Below, one piece after another: positions 1 to 7,599 of a stretch of 17,920 nt of DNA; position 1 is the first letter of the stretch; each line of letters opens with the position of its first letter. The stretch is taken from the NCBI GenBank assembly GCA_035761045.1, contig DASTRU010000069.1:1-17920 (forward strand), in the 5' to 3' direction. A program made the position numbers and the translations under genes. The stretch is from DASTRU01 sp035761045. Lineage in GTDB: Bacteria; Pseudomonadota; Gammaproteobacteria; Burkholderiales; Burkholderiaceae_E. The notes beneath the pieces are model-generated. The model was not told where the DNA came from. It worked only from the letters and a program-made list of their open reading frames with translations, and did no database searches.

Positions 1-654
1 AACATCAAAGGCATTCGTGTATCGCAAGATTTATTCGACGACTTGTCGGACGACCCCAACGACTGGTCGCTCGCGATCGCGGCCGAAGCATCCACGCGAC
101 TGCCCACCGAATCGCCCTTGATCACGCGTCCGTTCGATTACGGCACCGTCATTAGTTATAGCTTCGAGGTCGCGCATTGGCAGGCCACGCGGTTTTCAAA
201 CGGCACGCGTTACGGCGTGTGGTATGGCGCGCTCGACGTGGAAACGACGGTGTATGAAACCGTGTATCACTGGCGGCGTTTCGTGCTCGATAGTTATGCG
301 AAGGTCGATCGTGAAATCGTTGGCGAGCGTCGGGTGTTCAACGTGCGTTGCGACGCGCTTTTGCTTGATTTTCGTGGTCGCGAGCGTGCCTATCCCAAAT
401 TAATCGATCGCAACGATTACACCTTCGCGCAACGCGTGGGTGCCTATGTCGCCGAGCAGGGGCTTAATGGTTTAGTCGTAAGGTCCGCGCGGTGCGATGG
501 CGTGATCGCGGCCGTCTTCAAGCCCGAGCGCTTATCCAATCCACGCGATCGATGTTTTCTTACCTATCGCACCAATCCTTGTGTCGATCGTTGCGTCGTG
601 GAGCGCACGCCCGGGCGACGTTGGATGGATATCGTCCCGAGCAGCCTAAGTTAA
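1..654 (+). CDS. RES-domain protein, probable NAD+-degrading toxin (5' partial)
   Basis: The frame is open from the first base of the window, so the start lies upstream and 217 codons are visible. The body resembles the longer RES-domain family. A conserved Arg/Tyr/Glu core is seen at R64, R70, Y71, E81 and E86 (RYGVWYGALDVETTVYE, counted from the first visible codon), and an RSARCDG segment carries the expected Ser at 162. Characterised RES proteins (MbcT, ParT) degrade or phosphorolyse NAD+ or transfer ADP-ribose, and are neutralised by an Xre/MbcA-type antitoxin usually encoded immediately upstream. That partner would lie outside this window. A TTG at position 43 is an in-frame alternative start but would discard residues that read as coding. 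The gene ends in TAA at 652-654. The family call is good; toxicity is inferred. Confidence 0.8.
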   Translation, partial: NIKGIRVSQDLFDDLSDDPNDWSLAIAAEASTRLPTESPLITRPFDYGTVISYSFEVAHWQATRFSNGTRYGVWYGALDVETTVYETVYHWRRFVLDSYAKVDREIVGERRVFNVRCDALLLDFRGRERAYPKLIDRNDYTFAQRVGAYVAEQGLNGLVVRSARCDGVIAAVFKPERLSNPRDRCFLTYRTNPCVDRCVVERTPGRRWMDIVPSSLS

Positions 655-765
655 AGCGTGTAGTGCTCCACATTTCGCGCGCGTGTTTAGGTTTGCCGAA
701 CCGCCGCGCTTCGTGTTGTGCGAAATGTCGAAGCAGCCAAGTCGCCGCCTCGTTACGGTCGAATC

Positions 766-1530
766 GTGTTTCGATCCGCTTTTCGCCGCCGCCTTTCTCG
801 CCCGCTTGTCGTGGCCGCCGCCGCGACCATCGCGTTCGTGCCAATGGCCGCGCGCGCGATCGATACGCCCGCGTGCGTGACGAGTCCCATACGCGCGCAG
901 CAAGTGGCCGCAAGCGATTCCGCGATGGTGGCGACCTTGCAAGCCGCGCTCGGCGAAGTCGCGGTGCCCGAATCCGTCAAGCTGATATTCGCGCGCTTGA
1001 CCGCGGCGAATTCCGCCGAACCGGCGCGCGATTACAAGTTGCTGGGCTATCGCGGGCCGGCGTTCACCGCGCACGCGGCCGCGCCTGGCGTCGTGCTGGT
1101 TTCCGATCGACTATGGACCGAGGCCGGACGAAGCGAGTCGGATATCGCGGCGGTGCTCGCGCATGAACTCGCGCATTTGCAGCTTGCGCATTCGCATATC
1201 GCGGGATGCCGCGCGTTGAAGTTCGTGGACTCCGAGGAATGGGACATCGGCGCCGCCGTGCAAGCCGTGTTGAAGGTGGCGAAGAAAGAACCTTCGGTCG
1301 CGCAAGCATGGAACACGATGCAACAACGATTTGAATTCGAGGCCGATGCCTTAGGACTTACCTTCTTGCGTCGCGCCGGGTACGACCCGCGCGCCTTGCC
1401 TCGCTTATTGCGCCGCTTGTCCGAACGATCCGACAGCGCCGAACGCGACGCGCAAACCACGGCGAGCACCCATCCCGCGTTACAACGACGTATAGAAGCC
1501 GCCGAACGTCATCTCACGCGCGATCATTAG
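766..1530 (+). CDS. Exported M48-family zinc metalloprotease
   Basis: A zinc-dependent endopeptidase predicted to act in the periplasm. The first 31 residues form a signal peptide: an RRR-rich n-region, a hydrophobic stretch and an ARA cleavage site before Ile32. The zinc site is HELAH at about 133-137, followed by an EFEAD segment (about 190-194) whose Glu would be the third ligand. A C-terminal THPALQRRI motif is typical of M48 proteins related to BepA/LoiP. At 254 aa there is no TPR domain, so it is the short form. I chose the GTG at 766 because it gives a normal-length signal peptide. A GTG at 718 would add 16 residues, and neither start has a clear Shine-Dalgarno. Members of this family help outer-membrane protein quality control; the substrate here is unknown. 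It lies 111 bp after the RES gene. Confidence 0.85.
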   Translation: MFRSAFRRRLSRPLVVAAAATIAFVPMAARAIDTPACVTSPIRAQQVAASDSAMVATLQAALGEVAVPESVKLIFARLTAANSAEPARDYKLLGYRGPAFTAHAAAPGVVLVSDRLWTEAGRSESDIAAVLAHELAHLQLAHSHIAGCRALKFVDSEEWDIGAAVQAVLKVAKKEPSVAQAWNTMQQRFEFEADALGLTFLRRAGYDPRALPRLLRRLSERSDSAERDAQTTASTHPALQRRIEAAERHLTRDH

Positions 1531-1611
1531 GAACCCGCGCGCCCTCCGCGTTACTTAGCCCAGGCTTTCGATTGCGACAGAATTGGCGAATCACATTCTC
1601 GCGAGTGACGC

Positions 1612-2889
1612 ATGCTTGGACAGGTCAGCGGTTTATCCCAGGGCGGATTGGCGGCATCGCTTAACAACCTTGCGTTAAGCGACGGCAGCGCAGCATTGCA
1701 CGAACGTTTGCGCCGAGCGGACATTCCGATTCGCGACGAACACCGGCTCCATGAGTTGACGAATGCGGATGCGCGCGCGCAGGTGGACGCATTGATCGAT
1801 TGGTGGATGGACATGCGTCGCGAGGATCCGCGTCTTTCATTCGACGCGGCACTCGATTTTTTATTTACCTCGGGCGCGCATCGTCGCGCGTTTGAAGGCG
1901 CGGCATCGTTGATCGAACTCGATGCCTTGGACAAGCGGCCGGCGCATTGGGACGACAATCCGCACGAGCATTGGGTCCATTACCTGGCGCATTGCGGCGA
2001 CGATGGTTTCGCGCTGGAAGAACAAGGCGACGCGCATCAACGCATCGAGCTTAAGGACCGGTTTCAACAGCTCGCGCGGATTGGCCTCGCGCTCGATCCG
2101 CCGCACGAGGATTTGTCTCGGCTTCCGATGTTCGCGGCGGTCACGTCCAACAACATCGATGCGGTGAAAGCGTTAGCCGATTTAGGCGTGCGGCTTAGTC
2201 CGCAAGGCGCGGAGGGCTTAACACCATTGCACTTCGTCACGCAACGGCGTCAATCACCAATGCTGAGCGCGTTGTTGGAATGCGGCGCGAATGCCGACGC
2301 GGCGATGGCCAATGGACAAACCGCTTTGCATATCGCCGCCGATAGCGGCGACCTTGCATCGATCAAGTTACTACTCAAGCACGGCGCCAACCCGAACGCG
2401 TGCATGCAAGATGACTCGACGCCGATGCATCGGGCGATTTATCACGGCCATGTCGATGTCCTCACGACGCTGTTGGATAACCAAGCCAATATCGATGCGG
2501 TCGACCTGCAACGAATGACGCCATTGGGATATGCGCTGCTGATCGGGCGCCACGAAACCATTTCGTGTTTGTTGGAGCGCGGCGCCGACGTGAATCGGCC
2601 GCTGTCGTTTGGTAAGACCGCGCTCCACTTAGCCATGGCGACCGAGCTGCAAGCGTTCGTCGAGCCCATTCTTAAACGAGGTGCCCAAGTCAACGTCGAG
2701 GACGAGCAAGGCAACACGCCGTTGCACGCCGCCGTCTTGGAGGACAACGCGTTGGCGACGCGGCTCTTGCTGCTGCACGGTGCACGACCCGGTTGCGCGA
2801 ACGCACTGGGAAATACACCGTTGAAGCTCGCGCGTGACTGGGCAAGTTCGGAGGTATTGGGTTTATTGAACGCGCATGCTGCTGACTAA
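1612..2889 (+). CDS. Ankyrin-repeat protein
   Basis: A 425-aa protein without signal peptide or membrane segment. Residues 1 to about 170 form a helical N-terminal region I do not recognise. It contains DALIDWWMDMRREDP and a Trp/His-rich HWDDNPHEHWVHY stretch. From about 171 to the end there are eight ankyrin units of about 33 residues (near 171, 202, 235, 268, 302, 334, 367 and a partial one at 400). They show recurring TPLH/TALH and LLL-x-x-GA-x-x-N/D elements. Ankyrin arrays are protein-binding scaffolds, so a partner rather than an enzymatic activity is expected. The start is the ATG at 1612, 81 bp after the protease stop. Its stop lies 10 bp from the stop of the converging lipoprotein gene. 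Partner and role are unknown. Confidence 0.85.
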   Translation: MLGQVSGLSQGGLAASLNNLALSDGSAALHERLRRADIPIRDEHRLHELTNADARAQVDALIDWWMDMRREDPRLSFDAALDFLFTSGAHRRAFEGAASLIELDALDKRPAHWDDNPHEHWVHYLAHCGDDGFALEEQGDAHQRIELKDRFQQLARIGLALDPPHEDLSRLPMFAAVTSNNIDAVKALADLGVRLSPQGAEGLTPLHFVTQRRQSPMLSALLECGANADAAMANGQTALHIAADSGDLASIKLLLKHGANPNACMQDDSTPMHRAIYHGHVDVLTTLLDNQANIDAVDLQRMTPLGYALLIGRHETISCLLERGADVNRPLSFGKTALHLAMATELQAFVEPILKRGAQVNVEDEQGNTPLHAAVLEDNALATRLLLLHGARPGCANALGNTPLKLARDWASSEVLGLLNAHAAD

Positions 2890-2899
2890 GCGACAGGCG

Positions 2900-3664
2900 T
2901 CACCGACCGTCGCCCTCCCATGTGTAGGTGGGAATTTGCTGGAGTCGCGTGCCGATTTGAATCGTGATGCCACGCGCTTGCGTGAGTTCGATGTCGGCAA
3001 GGTCGCCGGCGTACTCGTTCACGGTTGTGCCGTCGTCCACATAGACCACGATGGGCAGCCCGGTAATGCCCGCGACATTGTTGCGAGAAAGCGGTTGACC
3101 CCAGATCGCGAAGAACTGGCCTAGGGTGAACCGCGTTTTCTCGATCGCTTCGACATGCAGCAATCCCGACCCATCATGGGTATGCAGCATGTAATGACAG
3201 GCGCCCTGATCGGGTCGCGCGCTCACCAACCCAATGCCCGCGGGCACGGTCAGCATCTGGCCATTGCGGATGATGCTTAGGTGCGTATGCACGTGATAGG
3301 TGGTGTTTTGCGAGTTCACTAGCCCACACCCAATACCCGCGACGGGTTGGCCCTGTCCCGCGAATGTCGCGCTGGAGGTGGGCCAATAGGCGGTGCCGAG
3401 GGTGCTGCCACGTTCCAGGCGAATCAAGGTGGTCAATGGCGGCAGGCTGGCCGTTGGCGACGACGTGGAATCGTTCGCCGGGGGTGAATCGGTCGTGGTG
3501 TCGGGGTTGGAGTTGTCGGGTGTTGAGGATGTATCCGCCGGAGCGGGTGCGGCGGCGAGAGGTGGCGTGCTACTGCTCGCCGTTTCGCCGCCCCCACCGC
3601 CACAAGCAGCTAACGGGATAACACATAACAACGACAGGATGCGAAGCCGTGCGGTCTTGTTCAT
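2900..3664 (-). CDS. Histidine-rich putative lipoprotein
   Basis: A 254-aa protein beginning MNKTARLRIL, with a lipoprotein signal peptide ending in the lipobox LAAC. Cys21 would be lipidated, so the protein should sit on the periplasmic face of the inner or outer membrane. Residues 22-75 are a low-complexity Gly/Ser/Thr/Pro/Asp linker. The folded part (about 78-254) has clustered histidines: YHVHTHL (H124, H126, H128), H157 with C156, HTHD (H161, H163) and H170, plus C113. It ends with a conserved-looking FTLGQFFAIWGQPLS segment. I recall similar unnamed lipoproteins in other proteobacteria but know no assigned function. The HxHxH and HTH clusters suggest metal binding, which is an inference. 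The frame runs 39 codons further upstream, but only the ATG at 3664 starts a proper signal peptide. No clear Shine-Dalgarno is seen. Confidence 0.75.
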   Translation of the reverse strand: MNKTARLRILSLLCVIPLAACGGGGGETASSSTPPLAAAPAPADTSSTPDNSNPDTTTDSPPANDSTSSPTASLPPLTTLIRLERGSTLGTAYWPTSSATFAGQGQPVAGIGCGLVNSQNTTYHVHTHLSIIRNGQMLTVPAGIGLVSARPDQGACHYMLHTHDGSGLLHVEAIEKTRFTLGQFFAIWGQPLSRNNVAGITGLPIVVYVDDGTTVNEYAGDLADIELTQARGITIQIGTRLQQIPTYTWEGDGR

Positions 3665-3673
3665 AGGTCGAGG

Positions 3674-3838
3674 GTGAAGTGGAGGGATAGACCACCGCGA
3701 ATCGCGGAGGCGGGCGCCATTGGCAAACGTCATGCCACCTTCGACAAAACCAGCTTCGATGACGCAAGCAAGTACTTCCACACGTTTATCGACGAGAAGT
3801 TCTTACTCGTTAACCAGTGCGCGTTTCGTAATAACTAG
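3674..3838 (+). pseudogene. Possible 3' remnant of an unidentified gene
   Basis: The gap between the lipoprotein and the RHH gene contains a short open frame that reads like protein from about 3716 to the TAG at 3836-3838. Segments include HATFDKTSFDDASKYF and HTFIDEKFLLVNQC. About two thirds of these codons end in G or C, as in the neighbouring genes. No convincing start exists: a GTG at 3674 lacks a spaced ribosome-binding site, and upstream the frame runs into the lipoprotein's 5' end and closes at a TAA at 3626-3628. The simplest reading is the C-terminal tail of a gene whose front was lost, perhaps when the lipoprotein gene was placed here. It could also be a 54-aa gene or chance. I do not recognise the family. 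Confidence 0.3.
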
Positions 3839-3884
3839 CGGGTTGACGCGTCGCAACAAGTACCCTAATTTGCACTGCAACAAA

Positions 3885-3959
3885 TTGATAAGACTTTTAT
3901 TGCCAGCCTATTGCCATCCATATGGATGGTGTTAGGATGTTCTCGCGATAAACGCTGAA
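3885..3959 (+). promoter_or_regulatory. Promoter/operator region of the RHH regulator gene
   Basis: This AT-rich stretch precedes the RHH gene. It contains TTGATA (3885-3890), a tandem pair TTGCCAGCC/TTGCCATCC with 11-bp period (3900-3908 and 3911-3919), and a perfect 16-bp palindrome CCATCCATATGGATGG (3914-3929). TTGCCA at 3900 could serve as a -35 box, with TATGGA at 3921 (15-bp spacer) as a weak -10. The palindrome would then cover the -10, a position suited to repression. RHH proteins commonly bind short palindromes or tandem half-sites over their own promoters, so autoregulation is the natural inference. The exact promoter boxes are uncertain. Confidence 0.55.
3914..3929. repeat. Perfect 16-bp palindrome (probable RHH operator)
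   Basis: CCATCCATATGGATGG equals its own reverse complement and ends 30 bp before the ATG of the ribbon-helix-helix gene. Its left arm doubles as part of the second TTGCC repeat unit. Confidence 0.6.
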
Positions 3960-4379
3960 ATGAGCGACATGAACAACGCTGAAACTCCAAGCAAGGGCGA
4001 TAGCGAAAAAATCACGATCAATTTGGGGCCGGTTGACCTCGGACAGATCGATTTGCTGGTGCGCGAGGGCTTTTACGCCAATAGAAGCGACCTCATCCGC
4101 ACCGCGATTCGCCAACAACTCGCTCAACACGCCGAAGTGATCCGTCAAGGCACCGCTCGGCAATCGCTTGTGCTGGGTTTGCAGCATCTCGGACGCGCGG
4201 AGCTTGAAGCCGCGCGCGCGGCCGGGCAGCGATTACGTCTGAACGTGCTCGGACTCGCACGTATTGCCGACGATGTGCCGCCCGAGTTGGCACGCGAGGT
4301 CATCGAATCGGTTTTTGTCCTCGGCATGTTGCAAGCAAGTCCAGCGGTAAAAGCCGCGCTTGCCGACCGCATGCGTTGA
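3960..4379 (+). CDS. CopG/ribbon-helix-helix transcriptional regulator
   Basis: A 139-aa DNA-binding protein. Residues 16-56 form the ribbon-helix-helix: a beta strand in EKITINLG, a first helix around VDLGQIDLLVREG, then the turn NRSD (41-44) leading into helix B (LIRTAIRQQL). The remaining 80 residues carry a repetitive LNVLGLARIADDVPPELA / VFVLGMLQASPAVKAAL pattern. I recall this from CopG-type regulators encoded beside PHA-depolymerase-family esterases, and the esterase gene begins 26 bp downstream. The pair is therefore likely co-transcribed, with this protein controlling the operon through the palindrome just upstream. The ATG at 3960 lacks a clear Shine-Dalgarno; an ATG at 3969 is possible. 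Regulation of the esterase is inferred. A type II antitoxin role is less likely because no small toxin gene follows. Confidence 0.8.
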   Translation: MSDMNNAETPSKGDSEKITINLGPVDLGQIDLLVREGFYANRSDLIRTAIRQQLAQHAEVIRQGTARQSLVLGLQHLGRAELEAARAAGQRLRLNVLGLARIADDVPPELAREVIESVFVLGMLQASPAVKAALADRMR

Positions 4380-4405
4380 CGCCTCCATCCATCAAGAGGA
4401 CTGCC

Positions 4406-5623
4406 ATGAAAGCTGACTTTCTAGCCTCGATGCAAAAAGCCACCCGCCTGACGCGATCCGGCGATCTTCAATCGGCCATGACGGCCCTGAGCGAAGCCTT
4501 GCTCAATAAAACCGCCGCTCCCGCATCCAAGTCGGCGCGGCGCGATACCTTCGCGGCCGACGTCATCGACGTTGAATGCCGTGAAGTCCGGGACACTTGC
4601 ATCGAACCTCGTGTGGCCACGTCGGCCGCATCGTCGAAAGCCCACTCAGTGCCTTCATCCACATCGCCGCTTCCCGATATGTCCGACCTTGCCGAAACCT
4701 TGCGCCGTTTCGGCCTCGGCGATCTCGCGACCACCGTTCCCACCGCGAAAACCCGTTCGCGCGATGTTAAACACGAGGACGCGCCCGGCCGGTTTCTAGC
4801 GCATCGCTTCAGCAACGCGGCCGGCGCGCGCGGTTACAAGCTCTACATTCCCAAGAACGCGAGCGCGGGGGCGCGGCCAATGATCGTGATGCTTCACGGT
4901 TGCACGCAAAATCCCGACGATTTCGCGGCTGGCACGCGCATGAATGCGCTGGCCGAGCGGCACGGCATCTATGTGCTTTATCCGCAGCAAGAAAAAACCG
5001 CCAACGGCTCGGGCTGTTGGAATTGGTTCGAGCCACGCGACCAACGCCGCGACCATGGCGAGCCGGCCATCCTCGCCGGCATGACACGCGAAGTCATGGC
5101 CGAGTATCGGATCGATCCGAAGCGGGTGTACGTCGCGGGCTTGTCGGCCGGCGGCGCGATGGCCGCGAACCTGGCCGTGACGTATCCGGATCTTTACGCG
5201 GCGGTCGGCGTGCATTCGGGCTTGCCGTACGGCGCCGCGCACGACATGCCATCGGCCTTCTCGGCGATGCGCCGGCCCAATGGCAATAGTGCTTCGCATC
5301 GCATTCCCATCGCGGCCATCGTCTTTCATGGCGACCATGACACGACGGTGCACCCGGACAACGGCGTGGCCGTCGTCGCGCAAGCCGCGCCCGCGCGAAC
5401 CAAGGACGAGGTGGTGCAAGGCGAGGCCGCGCCCGGCCGCGAGTATTCGCGTCGCATCCGCCGCGACGCGCAAGGCCACGCCGTGGTCGAGCATTGGGTC
5501 GTGCATGGCGGCGGACACACCTGGTTTGGTGGTAGTCCTAACGGCTCTTACACCGATCCATTAGGGCCCGACGCAAGCGCTGAAATGCTGCGATTCTTCC
5601 TCGAGCATCCACGCGCCAAGTAA
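4406..5623 (+). CDS. PHA/PHB depolymerase-family esterase
   Basis: A 405-aa alpha/beta-hydrolase of the LpqC/PhaZ-like esterase family, expected to cleave polyhydroxyalkanoate or related ester bonds. The oxyanion segment LHGCTQNPDDF is near 163-173, the nucleophile is in GLSAGG (Ser247), the acid is in FHGDHDTTV (Asp312 or Asp310), and the catalytic His is in GGGHTWFGG (His371). There is no signal peptide. The first ~125 residues have an amphipathic start (MQKATRLTRSGDLQSAM) followed by a low-complexity Ser/Thr/Ala linker. This suggests a cytoplasmic enzyme, perhaps attached to granules through its N-terminus. The ATG at 4406 is chosen because AGAGGA lies 5 bp upstream; an in-frame upstream start at 4376 would overlap the RHH gene. 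Actual substrate is not shown. Confidence 0.85.
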   Translation: MKADFLASMQKATRLTRSGDLQSAMTALSEALLNKTAAPASKSARRDTFAADVIDVECREVRDTCIEPRVATSAASSKAHSVPSSTSPLPDMSDLAETLRRFGLGDLATTVPTAKTRSRDVKHEDAPGRFLAHRFSNAAGARGYKLYIPKNASAGARPMIVMLHGCTQNPDDFAAGTRMNALAERHGIYVLYPQQEKTANGSGCWNWFEPRDQRRDHGEPAILAGMTREVMAEYRIDPKRVYVAGLSAGGAMAANLAVTYPDLYAAVGVHSGLPYGAAHDMPSAFSAMRRPNGNSASHRIPIAAIVFHGDHDTTVHPDNGVAVVAQAAPARTKDEVVQGEAAPGREYSRRIRRDAQGHAVVEHWVVHGGGHTWFGGSPNGSYTDPLGPDASAEMLRFFLEHPRAK

Positions 5624-5731
5624 GGCCTTCGTATCGCCGTCATCGGCATCCGCTACGCTTGCGGACTGCTCGCGCGCGGAGGTTTGTTGGTACAAGCACC
5701 GCGCGCGACGAGCCTTACGGAGACTGAAAGC

Positions 5732-7573
5732 GTGCTGCGCGCATTTGAAAAGCTTGTTCATCCATATCCGGAAGCGGCGCCCGCCACGCCGCCTAAGTCA
5801 TTCGCCGCCTTTTTATGGGCGTGCACCCGTGGGCTTCGGCCGTGGCTTTTGGCGCTCACGCTTTTTACCGTTGGTATCGGCGTATTCGAGGCGCTGTTAT
5901 TTAGCATGCTCGGCGGCATCGTCGACCGCTTGAATCAAGTCGCGCCCGCTCAACTATTTACCCAGCACGGGCACTTGTTGCTCGCGCTCGCCGCGGTGCT
6001 CGCGGCAAGCCTTGGCCTTGTGTTGTTGCAAAGCGCGCTCAAGCATCAAACCCTCGCGGGTAACTTCCCGATGCTGTTGCGATGGAATTTTCATCGCCTC
6101 ATGCTTGGGCAAAGCATGAGTTTTTATCAAGACGAATTCGCCGGACGCGTCGCGGCGAAGGTCATGCAAACCGCGCTTGCCGTGCGCGAGACGTGGATGA
6201 TCATGGCCGAGCTGTTGGTCTTCGTCGTGATCTATTTCGTCACCTTGCTCGCCGTGCTTGGTGGGTTTGATGCGTGGATGCTGTTGCCATTCGTGTCGTG
6301 GCTTGCGTTGTACGCCTTGTCGCTTAAGTACTTCGTGCCACGACTAAGTCGCGTATCGAAGGCGCAAGCCGACGCGCGCGCGCTGATGACCGGCCGCGTC
6401 ACCGATGCCTACGCCAATATTCAAACCGTCAAACTGTTCTCGCACGCGCGTCGCGAGTCGAGTTACGTGCGCGGCGCGATGCAGGAGTTCATGGTGACGG
6501 TCCATGCGCAAATGCGGCTGGTGACGGGGCTTGAACTCACCAATCACGCACTAAGCATGGCCTTGATCGGCAGCACCGCGGGCGTGGCGCTTTATTTGTG
6601 GTCCAAGGGGCACGTCACCGTCGGTGCCGTGGCGGCGGCCACGGCCATGGGCGTGCGGCTTAATGGCCTGTCGCATTGGGTGATGTGGGAGATGGCGTCG
6701 CTCTTCGAACACATGGGCACGGTGCAAGACGGCATCAACACCTTGTCGCGTCCGCATACGGTGATCGACAAACCGGATGCGAAACCGTTGGTCGTCACGC
6801 GCGGCGAAATTCGCTTCGAGCACGTGTGCTTTCACTACGGTGAAAACAAACGCGTGATTAACGACCTATCGTTGCATATCAAGCCGGGTGAAAAGATTGG
6901 CTTGGTTGGTCGATCGGGCGCGGGTAAGTCGACGATCGTCAACTTGCTGCTTCGGTTTTACGACGTTGAGTCGGGCCGTGTGTTGGTCGATGGGCAAAAC
7001 GTCGCGCATGTCTTGCAAGACAGTTTGCGCGAGCGTATCGGCATGGTCACGCAAGACACGTCGTTGTTGCATCGCTCGGTGCGCGACAACATTTTGTACG
7101 GGCGCCCCGACGCGACCGAAGAAGAAATGGTGGCCGCGGCCAAACGCGCCGAAGCCCACGAGTTCATTCAACACCTTACCGATCCTTCCGGCCGTCGGGG
7201 TTACGACGCGCATGTGGGCGAGCGTGGCGTCAAGCTCTCGGGCGGACAACGGCAGCGCATCGCGATCGCGCGCGTGATGTTGAAGGACGCGCCCATCTTG
7301 CTGCTCGATGAAGCCACGAGCGCGCTCGATTCCGAAGTGGAAACCGCGATCCAAGCAAGCCTGTACAAATTGATGGAAGGCAAGACCGTCGTGGCGATCG
7401 CGCATCGTTTGTCGACCATCGCGGCGATGGACCGATTGGTCGTGCTCGACCACGGAAAAATCGTGGAGGAGGGCGACCATAAAAGCTTGTTGGCCAAGGG
7501 CGGGTTGTATGCGCGCTTGTGGGCGCATCAAAGCGGCGGTTTCTTGGGCGAGGAAGTGGAAGAGAGGGTTTAA
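5732..7573 (+). CDS. ABC exporter, fused permease and ATPase (MsbA/ABCB-like)
   Basis: A 613-aa half-transporter that would work as a homodimer in the inner membrane, exporting a lipid, drug or peptide. A six-helix membrane domain spans about residues 35-320, then the ATPase. ATPase motifs are Walker A GRSGAGKST (393-401), Q-loop VTQDTSLL (Gln441), signature LSGGQRQR (502-509), Walker B ILLLDEATSALD (522-533) and H-loop IAHRLST (His558). All are intact. I chose the GTG at 5732 because GGAG sits 9 bp before it and the protein then begins MLRAFEKLVHPYPE, as in relatives I recall. TTG codons at 5684 and 5687 are in-frame alternatives. It starts 108 bp after the esterase gene and converges on terC. 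Substrate cannot be deduced from sequence. Confidence 0.88.
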   Translation: MLRAFEKLVHPYPEAAPATPPKSFAAFLWACTRGLRPWLLALTLFTVGIGVFEALLFSMLGGIVDRLNQVAPAQLFTQHGHLLLALAAVLAASLGLVLLQSALKHQTLAGNFPMLLRWNFHRLMLGQSMSFYQDEFAGRVAAKVMQTALAVRETWMIMAELLVFVVIYFVTLLAVLGGFDAWMLLPFVSWLALYALSLKYFVPRLSRVSKAQADARALMTGRVTDAYANIQTVKLFSHARRESSYVRGAMQEFMVTVHAQMRLVTGLELTNHALSMALIGSTAGVALYLWSKGHVTVGAVAAATAMGVRLNGLSHWVMWEMASLFEHMGTVQDGINTLSRPHTVIDKPDAKPLVVTRGEIRFEHVCFHYGENKRVINDLSLHIKPGEKIGLVGRSGAGKSTIVNLLLRFYDVESGRVLVDGQNVAHVLQDSLRERIGMVTQDTSLLHRSVRDNILYGRPDATEEEMVAAAKRAEAHEFIQHLTDPSGRRGYDAHVGERGVKLSGGQRQRIAIARVMLKDAPILLLDEATSALDSEVETAIQASLYKLMEGKTVVAIAHRLSTIAAMDRLVVLDHGKIVEEGDHKSLLAKGGLYARLWAHQSGGFLGEEVEERV

Positions 7574-7599
7574 CCGCCGCTTGATGCGTTCATCCATCG

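Noticed and set aside
3695..3707. Short inverted repeat CCGCG-AAT-CGCGG upstream of the lipoprotein gene
   Set aside because: Only 5-bp arms of GC-rich sequence, common by chance here, with no T-tract to make a terminator.
3720..3935. 71-codon plus-strand ORF in the gap before the RHH gene
   Set aside because: Ser/Thr/Arg-rich composition, no ribosome-binding site, and it runs through the operator and promoter; the other frame (3716-3838) looks more protein-like.
7574..7599. Bidirectional terminator between the ABC exporter and terC
   Set aside because: The 26-bp gap shows no stem-loop with a T-run on either strand.
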